Shown in pieces: positions 43,694 through 52,263 of a stretch of DNA of 64,000 bases. Each line of letters begins with the position of its first letter. Within the stretch, counting starts at the first letter, position 1. The DNA is from Anaerovorax odorimutans DSM 5092 (GTDB taxonomy: Bacteria; Bacillota; Clostridia; Peptostreptococcales; Anaerovoracaceae), in the NCBI RefSeq assembly GCF_000426305.1, contig NZ_AUFC01000002.1:124001-188000 (forward strand). Reading direction: 5' to 3'. The notes under the pieces are model-generated. The model ran no database searches, had not been told where the DNA came from, and worked only from the letters and a program-made list of their open reading frames with translations. The translations under genes and the position numbers were made by a program.

Positions 43694-46129
43694 ATGATAA
43701 ATAAATTTACTGTTAATGAAATAAAAGAACGAATTGAAGAAAAATTGCTACATCATTTTGGAAGAGAAGCAAAATCTGCTACTAAGCATCAAATTTATAA
43801 ATCTACTTGTCTTGTAGTCAGAGATATTATGTCAGAACTTTGGAATAAAAACCATGATTTGATTGATTCACATAAACAAAAACAAATTTATTATCTTTCC
43901 ATGGAATTTTTACCAGGAACTTCTTTAAAAAATAATATATTTAATTTGGAAATTGAAAATGTTTTTAAAGAAGCATTAAATGAATTTGGAGAGAATATAG
44001 AAACTTTATATGAAATGGAACCTGATGCAGGACTTGGAAATGGAGGTTTGGGCAGACTGGCTTCTTGCTATTTAGATGCCATTGCAACTTGTGGTATGGC
44101 AGGTCATGGATTTTCAATATGTTATGAATATGGTATTTTTAAACAAAAAATAAAAGATTGCAAACAAATTGAAGAGCCTGATGATTGGCTTAATTTAGGA
44201 GATATATGGCTGATTCCCAAATATGATGAAGCTGAAGAAGTTCATTTTGGCGGTAAACTTGAAGAAGTGTGGGATGAAAACGGAAAAATGAAACTGATTC
44301 ATAGGGATTACACTACAGTAATTGGTATACCAAAAGATATGTTGATAACAGGATATGGCAGCGAAGTAGTAAACACACTCAGATTATGGAAATCCACATC
44401 ACCAATTAGTATAAATATGGAACTTTTTGCAAAAGGAAAATATTTAAAATCTATGGAAGAAAAACATTTTGCAGAAGTAATTTCGAAAATTCTTTATCCT
44501 GAAGATGCACATGTTGAAGGCAAATCTCTTAGAATAATGCAGCAGTATTTCTTTATTTCAGCGTCTATGCAGGCTCTTGTAAAAAGACATTTGATTCGTT
44601 TCGGAACATTAGATAATTTTCATGAAAAAGTAGGAGTGCATATTAATGATACACATCCAACCATGGCAATTCCTGAGCTAATGAGGATTTTTTTAGATGA
44701 ATATGAATATGAGTGGGATAAAGCATGGGAGATTGTTTGTAAAACAATAACTTATACAAATCATACAATTATGTCTGAAGCTCTTGAAAAATGGCCAGAG
44801 GACTTATTTGCCAAGTTATTGCCTAGATTACATTCTATTGTTGTTGAGATAAACAGGAGACATACAGTTATGCTCATGAGAGAATTTCCAAATAATGAAG
44901 CCCTAAGGAATGAAATGGCAATTATTTATGATGGAAAACTGAAAATGGCAAATCTATGTGTTGCGGCAGCTCATAAAGTAAATGGTGTTTCCGCACTCCA
45001 TAGCAAAATTATAAAGGAAAAATTATTTAATGGTTTTGTTAAACTGACTCCAGATAAATTTACAAATGTGACAAATGGAATTGCATATCGAAGGTGGCTT
45101 TGTCAAGCTAATCCAAAGTTATCTGATTTTATAGAAGAACTTTGTGGATCTGAATTTAAATATAATGCTATGAATCTTGAGAATCTCATGAAATATAAGG
45201 AAGATTCAAATGTTTTAGAAAGATTAAGTATAATAAAAAGGGAAAATAAAATCAGACTAGCAGATTATATTAAAAAACATAATAATATTATTGTAAATCC
45301 AGACTCTATTTTTGATGTGCAAGTTAAAAGGCTTCATGAATATAAAAGGCAGTTATTGAATTTATTCCATATAATGGATTTATATAATCAATTAAAGGAA
45401 AATCCAAATAAAGATATTTATCCTAGAACTTTTATATTCGGAGCAAAAGCTGCAGCAGGATATCATATGGCAAAACAGATAATAAGTTTAGCTTGTCATT
45501 TATCTAAAATGCTTGAAGATGACCCTGTAGTAAGAGATCGCTTAAAAATTGTATTTTTGGAGAACTATTCTGTTTCATTAGCTGAACTAATTATGCCGGC
45601 AGCTGATGTTTCTGAGCAAATTTCCTTAGCAGGTAAAGAAGCCTCTGGAACGGGAAATATGAAACTTATGATCAATGGTGCTATTACATTAGGTACTATG
45701 GATGGTGCTAATGTGGAAATATTAAATGCCGTTGGAAATGAAAATATTTTTATATTTGGATTATTGGTAGATGAAGTAGAAAAAATTATTCAATCAGGAA
45801 TATACAGGCCCTGGGCATATTGCCATGAAAATAAATATATAGCTAATATAATAAAGCTTATGACTGATGGAATTGATGGTATAGTTTTTGGAGATATTAT
45901 TAATTCGTTGACAGCTGGATATAACAGTAATGCCGATCAATATTTTGTTTTAGCAGACTTTGATTCTTATAAAATGGCTCAAGAGGATGTTTCATTAGCA
46001 TATCAGAATAAAACAAAATGGGGACAAATGTCCATTACAAATATTGCGAAATCAGGTATATTTTCTGCGGATAGAAGCATTAAAGAATACGCAGATAAAA
46101 TTTGGGGGATTAAACCTATTAATGATTAA
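43694..46129 (+). CDS. glgP: Glycogen/starch phosphorylase (GT35)
   Basis: 811 residues from ATG 43694. Seen: IYYLSMEFLPGTSLKNN, EPDAGLGNGGLGRLASCYLD, VHINDTHPTMAIPELMRIF, YTNHTIMSEALEKWP, RLHEYKRQLLN, and the PLP-binding EASGTGNMKLMINGA. It degrades glycogen to glucose-1-phosphate, closing the cycle with glgC/glgA. It overlaps the next gene by 8 bp. Confidence 0.95.
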   Translation: MINKFTVNEIKERIEEKLLHHFGREAKSATKHQIYKSTCLVVRDIMSELWNKNHDLIDSHKQKQIYYLSMEFLPGTSLKNNIFNLEIENVFKEALNEFGENIETLYEMEPDAGLGNGGLGRLASCYLDAIATCGMAGHGFSICYEYGIFKQKIKDCKQIEEPDDWLNLGDIWLIPKYDEAEEVHFGGKLEEVWDENGKMKLIHRDYTTVIGIPKDMLITGYGSEVVNTLRLWKSTSPISINMELFAKGKYLKSMEEKHFAEVISKILYPEDAHVEGKSLRIMQQYFFISASMQALVKRHLIRFGTLDNFHEKVGVHINDTHPTMAIPELMRIFLDEYEYEWDKAWEIVCKTITYTNHTIMSEALEKWPEDLFAKLLPRLHSIVVEINRRHTVMLMREFPNNEALRNEMAIIYDGKLKMANLCVAAAHKVNGVSALHSKIIKEKLFNGFVKLTPDKFTNVTNGIAYRRWLCQANPKLSDFIEELCGSEFKYNAMNLENLMKYKEDSNVLERLSIIKRENKIRLADYIKKHNNIIVNPDSIFDVQVKRLHEYKRQLLNLFHIMDLYNQLKENPNKDIYPRTFIFGAKAAAGYHMAKQIISLACHLSKMLEDDPVVRDRLKIVFLENYSVSLAELIMPAADVSEQISLAGKEASGTGNMKLMINGAITLGTMDGANVEILNAVGNENIFIFGLLVDEVEKIIQSGIYRPWAYCHENKYIANIIKLMTDGIDGIVFGDIINSLTAGYNSNADQYFVLADFDSYKMAQEDVSLAYQNKTKWGQMSITNIAKSGIFSADRSIKEYADKIWGIKPIND

Positions 46130-47933
46130 ATATAATTCAAAAAATCTATTTTATAAAAAACCATTCGGAGCAGTACCGGTAAATACTGATATATTCTTTA
46201 GAATAGGTGTAGAAGATAAGCCCATAGATAGGGCTTATCTTATTATGTCTTTAGATAATGGAAAAAATATTGAAATTGATGGAATTTTAGAAAATAAAAT
46301 AGATTTAAAGAATAACACAATTGAAAATGAAAATTATTACTACTTTCATTGGAAAGCTGAGGAAAGTGGTCTGTATTTTTATTATTTTGAAGTGATATGT
46401 AAAAATAATGACAGGTTTAAAACGGATATCAATCAGCTTACAATTTATAGCGAAAATAATTATGTTGATTTAGAATGGATGAAAGAAGGATTAATGTATC
46501 AAATTTTTCCTGATAGGTTCGCCAGAAGTAAAAAGTATATACCTCCAAAACAAAATAAACCATATATTTTGCGAGAAGATTGGGGTGGGACTCCTATTTT
46601 TTCTCCAAATGATCAAGGAGTTATATTAAACAATGATTTTTTTGGAGGTAACATAATAGGTATTATAGAAAACCTTGATTATTTAAAAGAATTAGGAGTT
46701 ACAGTAATTTATTTAAATCCCATATTTCAAAGTTTTTCTAATCATAGATATGATACGGGAAATTATATGAAAATTGACCCAATTTTAGGAACTTTGGAGG
46801 ATTTTAAGTATTTATGCTCAAAAGCCTCTAATTTAAATATAAGGATTATTTTAGATGGTGTCTTTAATCATACAGGAAGTGACAGTTTATATTTTAATAA
46901 ATACAATAGATATTCAGAATTGGGAGCATTTCAAAGTAAGGAATCTAAGTATTATGAATGGTATAATTTTATAGAATATCCCAATAAATATGAATCGTGG
47001 TGGGGAATTGATACCCTTCCCAGTGTAAATCAGGAGACAGAATCATATTTAAACTACATGCTCAGAGATGAAAATTCTGTAGTAAAATATTGGCTAAAAT
47101 GTGGTATATCAGGCTTTAGACTTGATGTTGCTGATGAACTCACAGACAAATTTTTAGATGAACTTCGTGTTACTGTTAAATCAATAAATCCTAATGCCGT
47201 TATAGTTGGTGAAGTATGGGAGGATGCATCAAATAAAATTTCTTACGGAAAAAGAAGAAGATATTTCCAGGGAAAACAATTAGACAGTGTTATGAATTAC
47301 CCTATAAAAGATGCTATTCTAGATTTTATTTTATATTCTAAAGATGGTAGAAAAATGGCATATACAGTCGAATCTCTCTGGGAAAATTATCCTAATTATA
47401 TATTCTATTCTCTAATGAATATATTAAGTACCCATGATACAGAAAGAATTTTAACTGTGTTTTTGAAAAACAGTGCAAATTATGAATCTGCCCGTCAAAA
47501 ACTATTTTTAGCACTTTTATTATGGGCATTTTTACCAGGTATTCCTTGTATCTACTATGGAGATGAAATAGGGATGCAGGGTGGAAGAGATCCATTTTGT
47601 CGAGGGTGTTTTGAACCTTCAAAAAGAGATAAAGATATTTATTTATATTATAAAAAGCTTTTTGCTTTTAAAAGTAATATAACAAAATTAAGCAAATTAG
47701 AATTTTTCCCTGAATACTCATCTGATAATATCTATTCTTTTTCCAGAAATGGAGAAAATCAAAGACTTATAATTTTAACAAATTCAGGAAATGAGGATTT
47801 TCTACTTGAATTAGAACTAAGAAAAAATGAAATTTTAAGAGATTTTTTTATATGCGGCTCAGTTAAATTTGACGGAAAACAAAATTTTATTATCGGCAAT
47901 AACTCCGGAATAGTTGTTTATATTACAAAGTAA
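46122..47933 (+). CDS. GH13 alpha-glucan hydrolase (neopullulanase/cyclomaltodextrinase type)
   Basis: 603 residues from ATG 46122, overlapping glgP by 8 bp. Seen: an N-terminal beta domain like CBM34, then EGLMYQIFPDRFARS, RIILDGVFNHTG, the nucleophile in GFRLDVADE, acid Glu in GEVWED, and LSTHDTERI. No signal peptide, so intracellular. It would trim maltodextrins or limit dextrins released by phosphorylase. Last gene of the glycogen operon. Confidence 0.88.
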   Translation: MIKYNSKNLFYKKPFGAVPVNTDIFFRIGVEDKPIDRAYLIMSLDNGKNIEIDGILENKIDLKNNTIENENYYYFHWKAEESGLYFYYFEVICKNNDRFKTDINQLTIYSENNYVDLEWMKEGLMYQIFPDRFARSKKYIPPKQNKPYILREDWGGTPIFSPNDQGVILNNDFFGGNIIGIIENLDYLKELGVTVIYLNPIFQSFSNHRYDTGNYMKIDPILGTLEDFKYLCSKASNLNIRIILDGVFNHTGSDSLYFNKYNRYSELGAFQSKESKYYEWYNFIEYPNKYESWWGIDTLPSVNQETESYLNYMLRDENSVVKYWLKCGISGFRLDVADELTDKFLDELRVTVKSINPNAVIVGEVWEDASNKISYGKRRRYFQGKQLDSVMNYPIKDAILDFILYSKDGRKMAYTVESLWENYPNYIFYSLMNILSTHDTERILTVFLKNSANYESARQKLFLALLLWAFLPGIPCIYYGDEIGMQGGRDPFCRGCFEPSKRDKDIYLYYKKLFAFKSNITKLSKLEFFPEYSSDNIYSFSRNGENQRLIILTNSGNEDFLLELELRKNEILRDFFICGSVKFDGKQNFIIGNNSGIVVYITK

Positions 47934-47963
47934 AAATGATCTATGTTTTTATAAAATATACTA

Positions 47964-47992
47964 TTGACATTATGAAGCAAGAGATTTATGAT
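47964..47992 (+). promoter_or_regulatory. Promoter of nrdDG
   Basis: TTGACA at 47964-47969 and TATGAT at 47987-47992, spaced by 17 bp. A leader of about 85 nt to the GTG follows, containing GCGCGGCATGC, unusually GC-rich for this genome. Confidence 0.7.
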
Positions 47993-48083
47993 TAAAAATA
48001 CATGATATACTAGATGTGGTGTGGTTAATGCGCGGCATGCAATAAATATTGTTAAAAACGTTGAAAATGAGAGGGGTTAAACC

Positions 48084-50429
48084 GTGGACAAAATTAAAAA
48101 AATTATAAAACGAGACGGACGAAGTGTTGATTTTGATAAAGAGAAAATTGCTACTGCAATTTATAAAGCAGCAAAAGTTCTCGGAGGAAAAGATTTTGAT
48201 ATGGCATTGGATTTGGCAAATAAAGTAGAAGATTATATTTTTGGAACAATACATACCGAAAGTCCTACTGTTGAACAAATTCAAGATGCTGTAGAGAAAG
48301 TTTTAATTGAAAATGGTCATGCAAGAACTGCTAAAGAATATATTTTATATCGAGCTGAACGTACAAGAATAAGAGAAATGAATACGAGATTGATGAAAGT
48401 ATATGAAGATCTTACTTTCAAAGAAGCGCAGGATAATGATATAAAAAGAGAGAATGCAAATATTGATGGAGATACTGCCATGGGAACTATGCTTAAATAT
48501 GGTTCTGAAGGTGCAAAACAATTTTATGAAATGTTTGTATTAAATCCAGAGCATTCCAAAGCTCATATCGAAGGAGATATACATATTCATGATTTAGATT
48601 TTTTAACTCTTACTACAACATGCTGTCAAATAGATTTAGAAAAGTTATTTAAGGGCGGATTTTCAACAGGACATGGATTTTTAAGAGAACCTAATGACAT
48701 ACAAAGCTATGCAGCTTTGGCATGTATTGCTATACAGTCGAATCAAAACGATCAACATGGAGGTCAAAGTATACCGAATTTTGATTATGGTATGTCTAAT
48801 GGTGTTAAAAAAACATATAAAAAATTATATTGGAATAATTTGGGGAAATGTTTGAATATTTTTTGTAATCTTGAAAATGGTGAAATAAAATCAAAAGAAA
48901 TAGGGAAAAAAATAGAAAATGAAACAGGACTCTGTCCAAAGATGGGTGATGATTCAGAATACAGAAAAGCAGAAGCAGATGCTTTAAAAGAAATCATTTC
49001 AGAAGAAGATATCGAAAAAGTTCAAGGCTTTGGTAAAGAATATGCTGATAAGGAAATAAAACGCGCAACTTATCAAGCTATGGAAGCATTAGTACATAAT
49101 TTAAATACTATGCATTCAAGAGCAGGAGCACAAATTCCATTTAGTTCAATAAATTATGGAATGGATACATCTCCGGAAGGAAGATTGGTTACAGAAAGTG
49201 TTTTATTAGCCACAGAAGCAGGTCTTGGTAATGGTGAAACAGCGATTTTCCCAATACATATTTTTAAAGTCAAAGAAGGAGTAAGTTATGATCCAGGGGA
49301 TCCGAATTATGATTTATTTAAACTTGCCTGCAGAGTTTCAGCAAAACGTTTATTCCCTAATTTTTCCTTTATTGATGCACCATTTAATTTAAAATTATAT
49401 GATCCAAATAATCATGATACAGAAGTAGCTTATATGGGATGCAGAACTCGTGTTATTGGAAACGTATATGATCCAAGCAGACAAGTTGTGGGCGGTAGAG
49501 GAAATTTAAGTTTTACTTCTATTAATCTACCTAGAATAGCAATTAAAGCAAACGGCAATATTGACATCTTTTTTGAAGACTTAGACAGAAAGATTTCTTT
49601 AGTGATAGATCAACTTATGGAAAGATATAAGATACAGGCTGCAAAGAAAGTAAAAAATTATCCATTTTTAATGGGACAGGGAATTTGGCTTGATTCTGAT
49701 AAACTAGGACCTAATGATACAGTTGACCAAATATTAAAACACGGAACATTGTCCATGGGCTTTATAGGTCTTGCGGAATGTTTGAAATCACTTGTTGGTA
49801 GCCATCATGGTGAAAGCCTTGAAGCAAGAAATCTTGGACTTGACATTGTTGGATTTATGAGGAAACGTTTAGATGAAGAATCAGCAAAGACAGGTTTTAA
49901 CTATACTTTGCTTGCAACACCAGCTGAAGGTTTATCAGGAAGGTTTGTCAGATTAGATAAAGAAAAATATGGAATAATTGAAGGTGTTACAGATAGAGAA
50001 TATTATACAAATTCATTTCATGTGCCTGTTTATTATAATATATCAGCATTTGATAAAATTAAGATTGAAGCACCATATCATAATTTAACAAATGCAGGAC
50101 ATATTACATATGTGGAATTAGATGGAGATCCATGTAAAAATCTTGATGCATTTGAACGTATAGTAAGATGTATGAAAGAAAGCGGTATTGGATATGGTTC
50201 TATCAATCATCCTGTGGACAGAGATCCAGTTTGTGGATATACAGGTATAATTGATAATGAATGTCCCCATTGTCATAGAACAGAAGGCCAGGATGACTTA
50301 GGTTTTGAACGAATTAGAAGGATTACAGGATATTTAGTAGGTACAGTTGATAGATTTAATAATGCAAAACGTTCAGAAGAAAGTCAAAGGGTTAAGCATA
50401 ATGTTTCGGAAGGATATGAAATTATATGA
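48084..50429 (+). CDS. nrdD: Anaerobic ribonucleoside-triphosphate reductase (class III)
   Basis: 781 residues from GTG 48084, GAGGGG upstream. Seen: ATP-cone (about 3-95, KIIKRDGRSVDFDKEKI), the catalytic ten-stranded barrel (LTTTCCQIDL; HSRAGAQIPFSSINYG), C-terminal zinc site CGYTGIIDNECPHC, and the glycyl-radical loop RITGYLVGTVDRFN with Gly749. Makes deoxynucleotides without oxygen; activated by NrdG, whose gene overlaps its end by 4 bp. Confidence 0.97.
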   Translation: MDKIKKIIKRDGRSVDFDKEKIATAIYKAAKVLGGKDFDMALDLANKVEDYIFGTIHTESPTVEQIQDAVEKVLIENGHARTAKEYILYRAERTRIREMNTRLMKVYEDLTFKEAQDNDIKRENANIDGDTAMGTMLKYGSEGAKQFYEMFVLNPEHSKAHIEGDIHIHDLDFLTLTTTCCQIDLEKLFKGGFSTGHGFLREPNDIQSYAALACIAIQSNQNDQHGGQSIPNFDYGMSNGVKKTYKKLYWNNLGKCLNIFCNLENGEIKSKEIGKKIENETGLCPKMGDDSEYRKAEADALKEIISEEDIEKVQGFGKEYADKEIKRATYQAMEALVHNLNTMHSRAGAQIPFSSINYGMDTSPEGRLVTESVLLATEAGLGNGETAIFPIHIFKVKEGVSYDPGDPNYDLFKLACRVSAKRLFPNFSFIDAPFNLKLYDPNNHDTEVAYMGCRTRVIGNVYDPSRQVVGGRGNLSFTSINLPRIAIKANGNIDIFFEDLDRKISLVIDQLMERYKIQAAKKVKNYPFLMGQGIWLDSDKLGPNDTVDQILKHGTLSMGFIGLAECLKSLVGSHHGESLEARNLGLDIVGFMRKRLDEESAKTGFNYTLLATPAEGLSGRFVRLDKEKYGIIEGVTDREYYTNSFHVPVYYNISAFDKIKIEAPYHNLTNAGHITYVELDGDPCKNLDAFERIVRCMKESGIGYGSINHPVDRDPVCGYTGIIDNECPHCHRTEGQDDLGFERIRRITGYLVGTVDRFNNAKRSEESQRVKHNVSEGYEII

Positions 50430-50917
50430 GTGAGGAAACCACATTAAGACTTGCGGGCGTTATAAGAGAATCTATTGTTGACGGTCCGGGAATTAGGTTT
50501 GCTGTTTTTTCTCAAGGTTGTCCTCATCATTGCAAAGGCTGTCATAATGAACAAACTCATGATTTTAATTTGGGATATGACTGCGATATAAATAAAATAA
50601 TTTATGAAATAGATAAGAATCCTCTTATATCAGGTGTAACCTTTACAGGAGGAGAGCCATTTTGTCAAGCGAAAGCTTTTTATGAATTAGGACTTTTAAT
50701 AAAAGAAAGGGACTTGAATATTGTAGCTTATTCCGGTTATACGTTTGAGCAGTTGAAAGAAATGGCAAAAGATGATGAATCTATTAGTAATTTATTGGGA
50801 ATTATAGATATATTAATAGATGGTCCATTTATTTTAGAAGAAAAAGATTTAACTTTAGAATTCAGAGGAAGTAAAAATCAACGCATTATAAAGATGGGAC
50901 AAAATAATTCAATATAG
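50426..50917 (+). CDS. nrdG: Anaerobic ribonucleotide reductase activase
   Basis: 163 residues. Seen: DGPGIRFAVFSQGCPHHCKGCHNEQTHD with the radical SAM CxxxCxxC, and VTFTGGEPF. It makes the glycyl radical on NrdD. Translationally coupled to nrdD by a 4-bp ATGA overlap. Confidence 0.96.
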   Translation: MSEETTLRLAGVIRESIVDGPGIRFAVFSQGCPHHCKGCHNEQTHDFNLGYDCDINKIIYEIDKNPLISGVTFTGGEPFCQAKAFYELGLLIKERDLNIVAYSGYTFEQLKEMAKDDESISNLLGIIDILIDGPFILEEKDLTLEFRGSKNQRIIKMGQNNSI

Positions 50918-50989
50918 GTATTATGAATAAATTCCCAATTTTTTTACTGTAATAAAATAGAAAATAATTTTATAAATACTAAAAAAATG

Positions 50990-51019
50990 TTGTACAATAT
51001 ATTTTGTTTATGTTATAAT
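50990..51019 (+). promoter_or_regulatory. Promoter of rpmB
   Basis: TTGTAC at 50990-50995 and TATAAT at 51014-51019, 18 bp apart, with the -10 in extended form (TG-T-TATAAT). A leader of about 100 nt follows with a small ACGG/CCGT hairpin. Confidence 0.65.
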
Positions 51020-51128
51020 GGCTATTGTTCGAATTTAATTAACGGAGTTGAGCCCGTCTTTAAATAGGAATAATAATATTGAAAATTAATTGCGAAAAAG
51101 CATTAGATAATAAAAGGAGGTGCGGCAG

Positions 51129-51320
51129 ATGTCAAGAAAATGTGAAATTTGTGGTAAAGGTCAGGTTTCTGGAAACAATGTTTCTCACTCAAACAGACAC
51201 ACTAGAAGAAAGTGGAATGCTAATATTCAATCTGTAAGAGTTTCAGAAAATGGAACTGTTAAAAGAATTAATGTATGTACTAGATGTATCAGATCTAATA
51301 AAATCAACCGCGCTATCTAA
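51129..51320 (+). CDS. rpmB: Ribosomal protein L28
   Basis: 63 residues from ATG 51129, after AAAAGGAGGTG. Seen: [11 protein letters not shown], then [11 protein letters not shown] and [10 protein letters not shown]; the four cysteines (CxxC...CxxC) show the zinc-binding form. In B. subtilis rpmB is followed by the Asp23 gene yloU, and the same neighbours appear here. Confidence 0.97.
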   Translation: MSRKCEICGKGQVSGNNVSHSNRHTRRKWNANIQSVRVSENGTVKRINVCTRCIRSNKINRAI

Positions 51321-51335
51321 TTAATTTAGAAATTA

Positions 51336-51363
51336 AAACCTGCAAGTTTATTGCAGGTTTTTT
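51336..51363. terminator. Terminator after rpmB
   Basis: AAACCTGCAA pairs with TTGCAGGTTT around GTTTA, then T-run. The 5' A-rich arm may also serve the minus-strand small ORFs. Confidence 0.85.
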
Positions 51364-51538
51364 AGCATGTAAATAATTTATATCCACAGAAGATCATAAG
51401 ACCGCCCATAATCAGTAACCATATCTTTGAAGGCAAAAGAAAAGCGCATAAAGTTATAATACCTATAACTAATAAAATTAATCCAAAAAGTTCTATTTCG
51501 CCTCTTTTTCTATAGTAACATTTTTTATTATATTTCAT
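51362..51538 (-). CDS. Small membrane protein, 58 residues
   Basis: ATG at 51538 with GGGGG 7 bp upstream. Seen: a basic start KYNKKCYYRKRGE, two hydrophobic helices (LFGLILLVIGII and LLIMGGLMIFCGY) and a C-terminal LFTC. It follows a second small membrane ORF by 3 bp on the same strand. Not recognised; two-gene arrangement and good ribosome binding sites argue it is real. Confidence 0.6.
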   Translation of the reverse strand: MKYNKKCYYRKRGEIELFGLILLVIGIITLCAFLLPSKIWLLIMGGLMIFCGYKLFTC

Positions 51539-51541
51539 ATG

Positions 51542-51703
51542 TTATGTCCCCCAATATATAATAATAAATAGTGCAAAGACAAGTCCTATAAGTATAATAT
51601 ACCAGCCTATCAAAGGAATAGTATGAATAACAATAACTCCGCCAGTGATAGCCATTGCTATACCAAGAATCTTAAACCGCACATTCTTCCTAATCTTTAT
51701 CAA
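51542..51703 (-). CDS. Small membrane protein, 53 residues
   Basis: TTG at 51703 with GGGTGAT 7 bp upstream. Seen: a basic N terminus (IKIRKNVRFK), then two hydrophobic helices (ILGIAMAITGG, IILIGLVFALFIII). First of a pair with the 58-residue gene. Located opposite rpmB and Asp23. No function assigned; small membrane proteins of this kind are common in sporulation gene sets, but there is no direct sign of that here. Confidence 0.55.
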   Translation of the reverse strand: MIKIRKNVRFKILGIAMAITGGVIVIHTIPLIGWYIILIGLVFALFIIIYWGT

Positions 51704-51851
51704 TGAACATCACCCGTTATTATTATATGATTAAAACTTGTTTATTGTGCATCGAAAAAAATAAATTTAAAATATAGTATTTATATGATAAAATTACGTT
51801 ATTATATAATTAATAATATAAATTTAAAATAGTAATAAGGAGACGGTAAAT

Positions 51852-52241
51852 TTGTTTTATAAAATAGAAACATCGGATGGAAATATTTCTATAGAAAAGG
51901 TTGTGGTAGGTAGGATTATAACACAAACTGTTGATAGCTTTCATGGTAAAGTTTTACTGTCTAATCATAAGGGGAAATCACGAGGTATAGTAGCTAAAAT
52001 TGGTGGTATTGATGATATAAATTACATGGATATAGAGTTGGGAGAAGAGGGTCTTGATATTAAAATTTATGTAGTAATAAAATTCGGTACAAGTATTAAA
52101 ACAGTAACAAAATTATTAATACAAGAAATTAAAAAAAATATAGAAGAATACGCTAGCATTAAAGTTAATTCTGTTTCAATCATTGTAGCAGGAATGGTCT
52201 CTAAACAAATTGCAAGAAGAAATATAGAAGTTAAAGGGTAG
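51852..52241 (+). CDS. Asp23/Gls24 family protein (YloU-like)
   Basis: 129 residues from TTG 51852 (AAGGAGA upstream). Seen: EKVVVGRIITQTVDSFHGKV, IYVVIKFGTSIKTV, and NSVSIIVAGM, the Asp23 pattern. Members are envelope-stress or membrane-associated small proteins. In B. subtilis the order is rpmB-yloU-yloV-...-recG; here the yloV (DAK-type kinase) and serine dehydratase genes are absent and recG follows after 22 bp. Confidence 0.8.
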   Translation: MFYKIETSDGNISIEKVVVGRIITQTVDSFHGKVLLSNHKGKSRGIVAKIGGIDDINYMDIELGEEGLDIKIYVVIKFGTSIKTVTKLLIQEIKKNIEEYASIKVNSVSIIVAGMVSKQIARRNIEVKG

Positions 52242-52263
52242 CAAAGCTAATTAAGGTTTAAAA

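Noticed and set aside
47934-48083. NrdR boxes before nrdD
   Set aside because: ATACTAGATGTGGTGT is only loosely similar, and no second box at the expected spacing was found.
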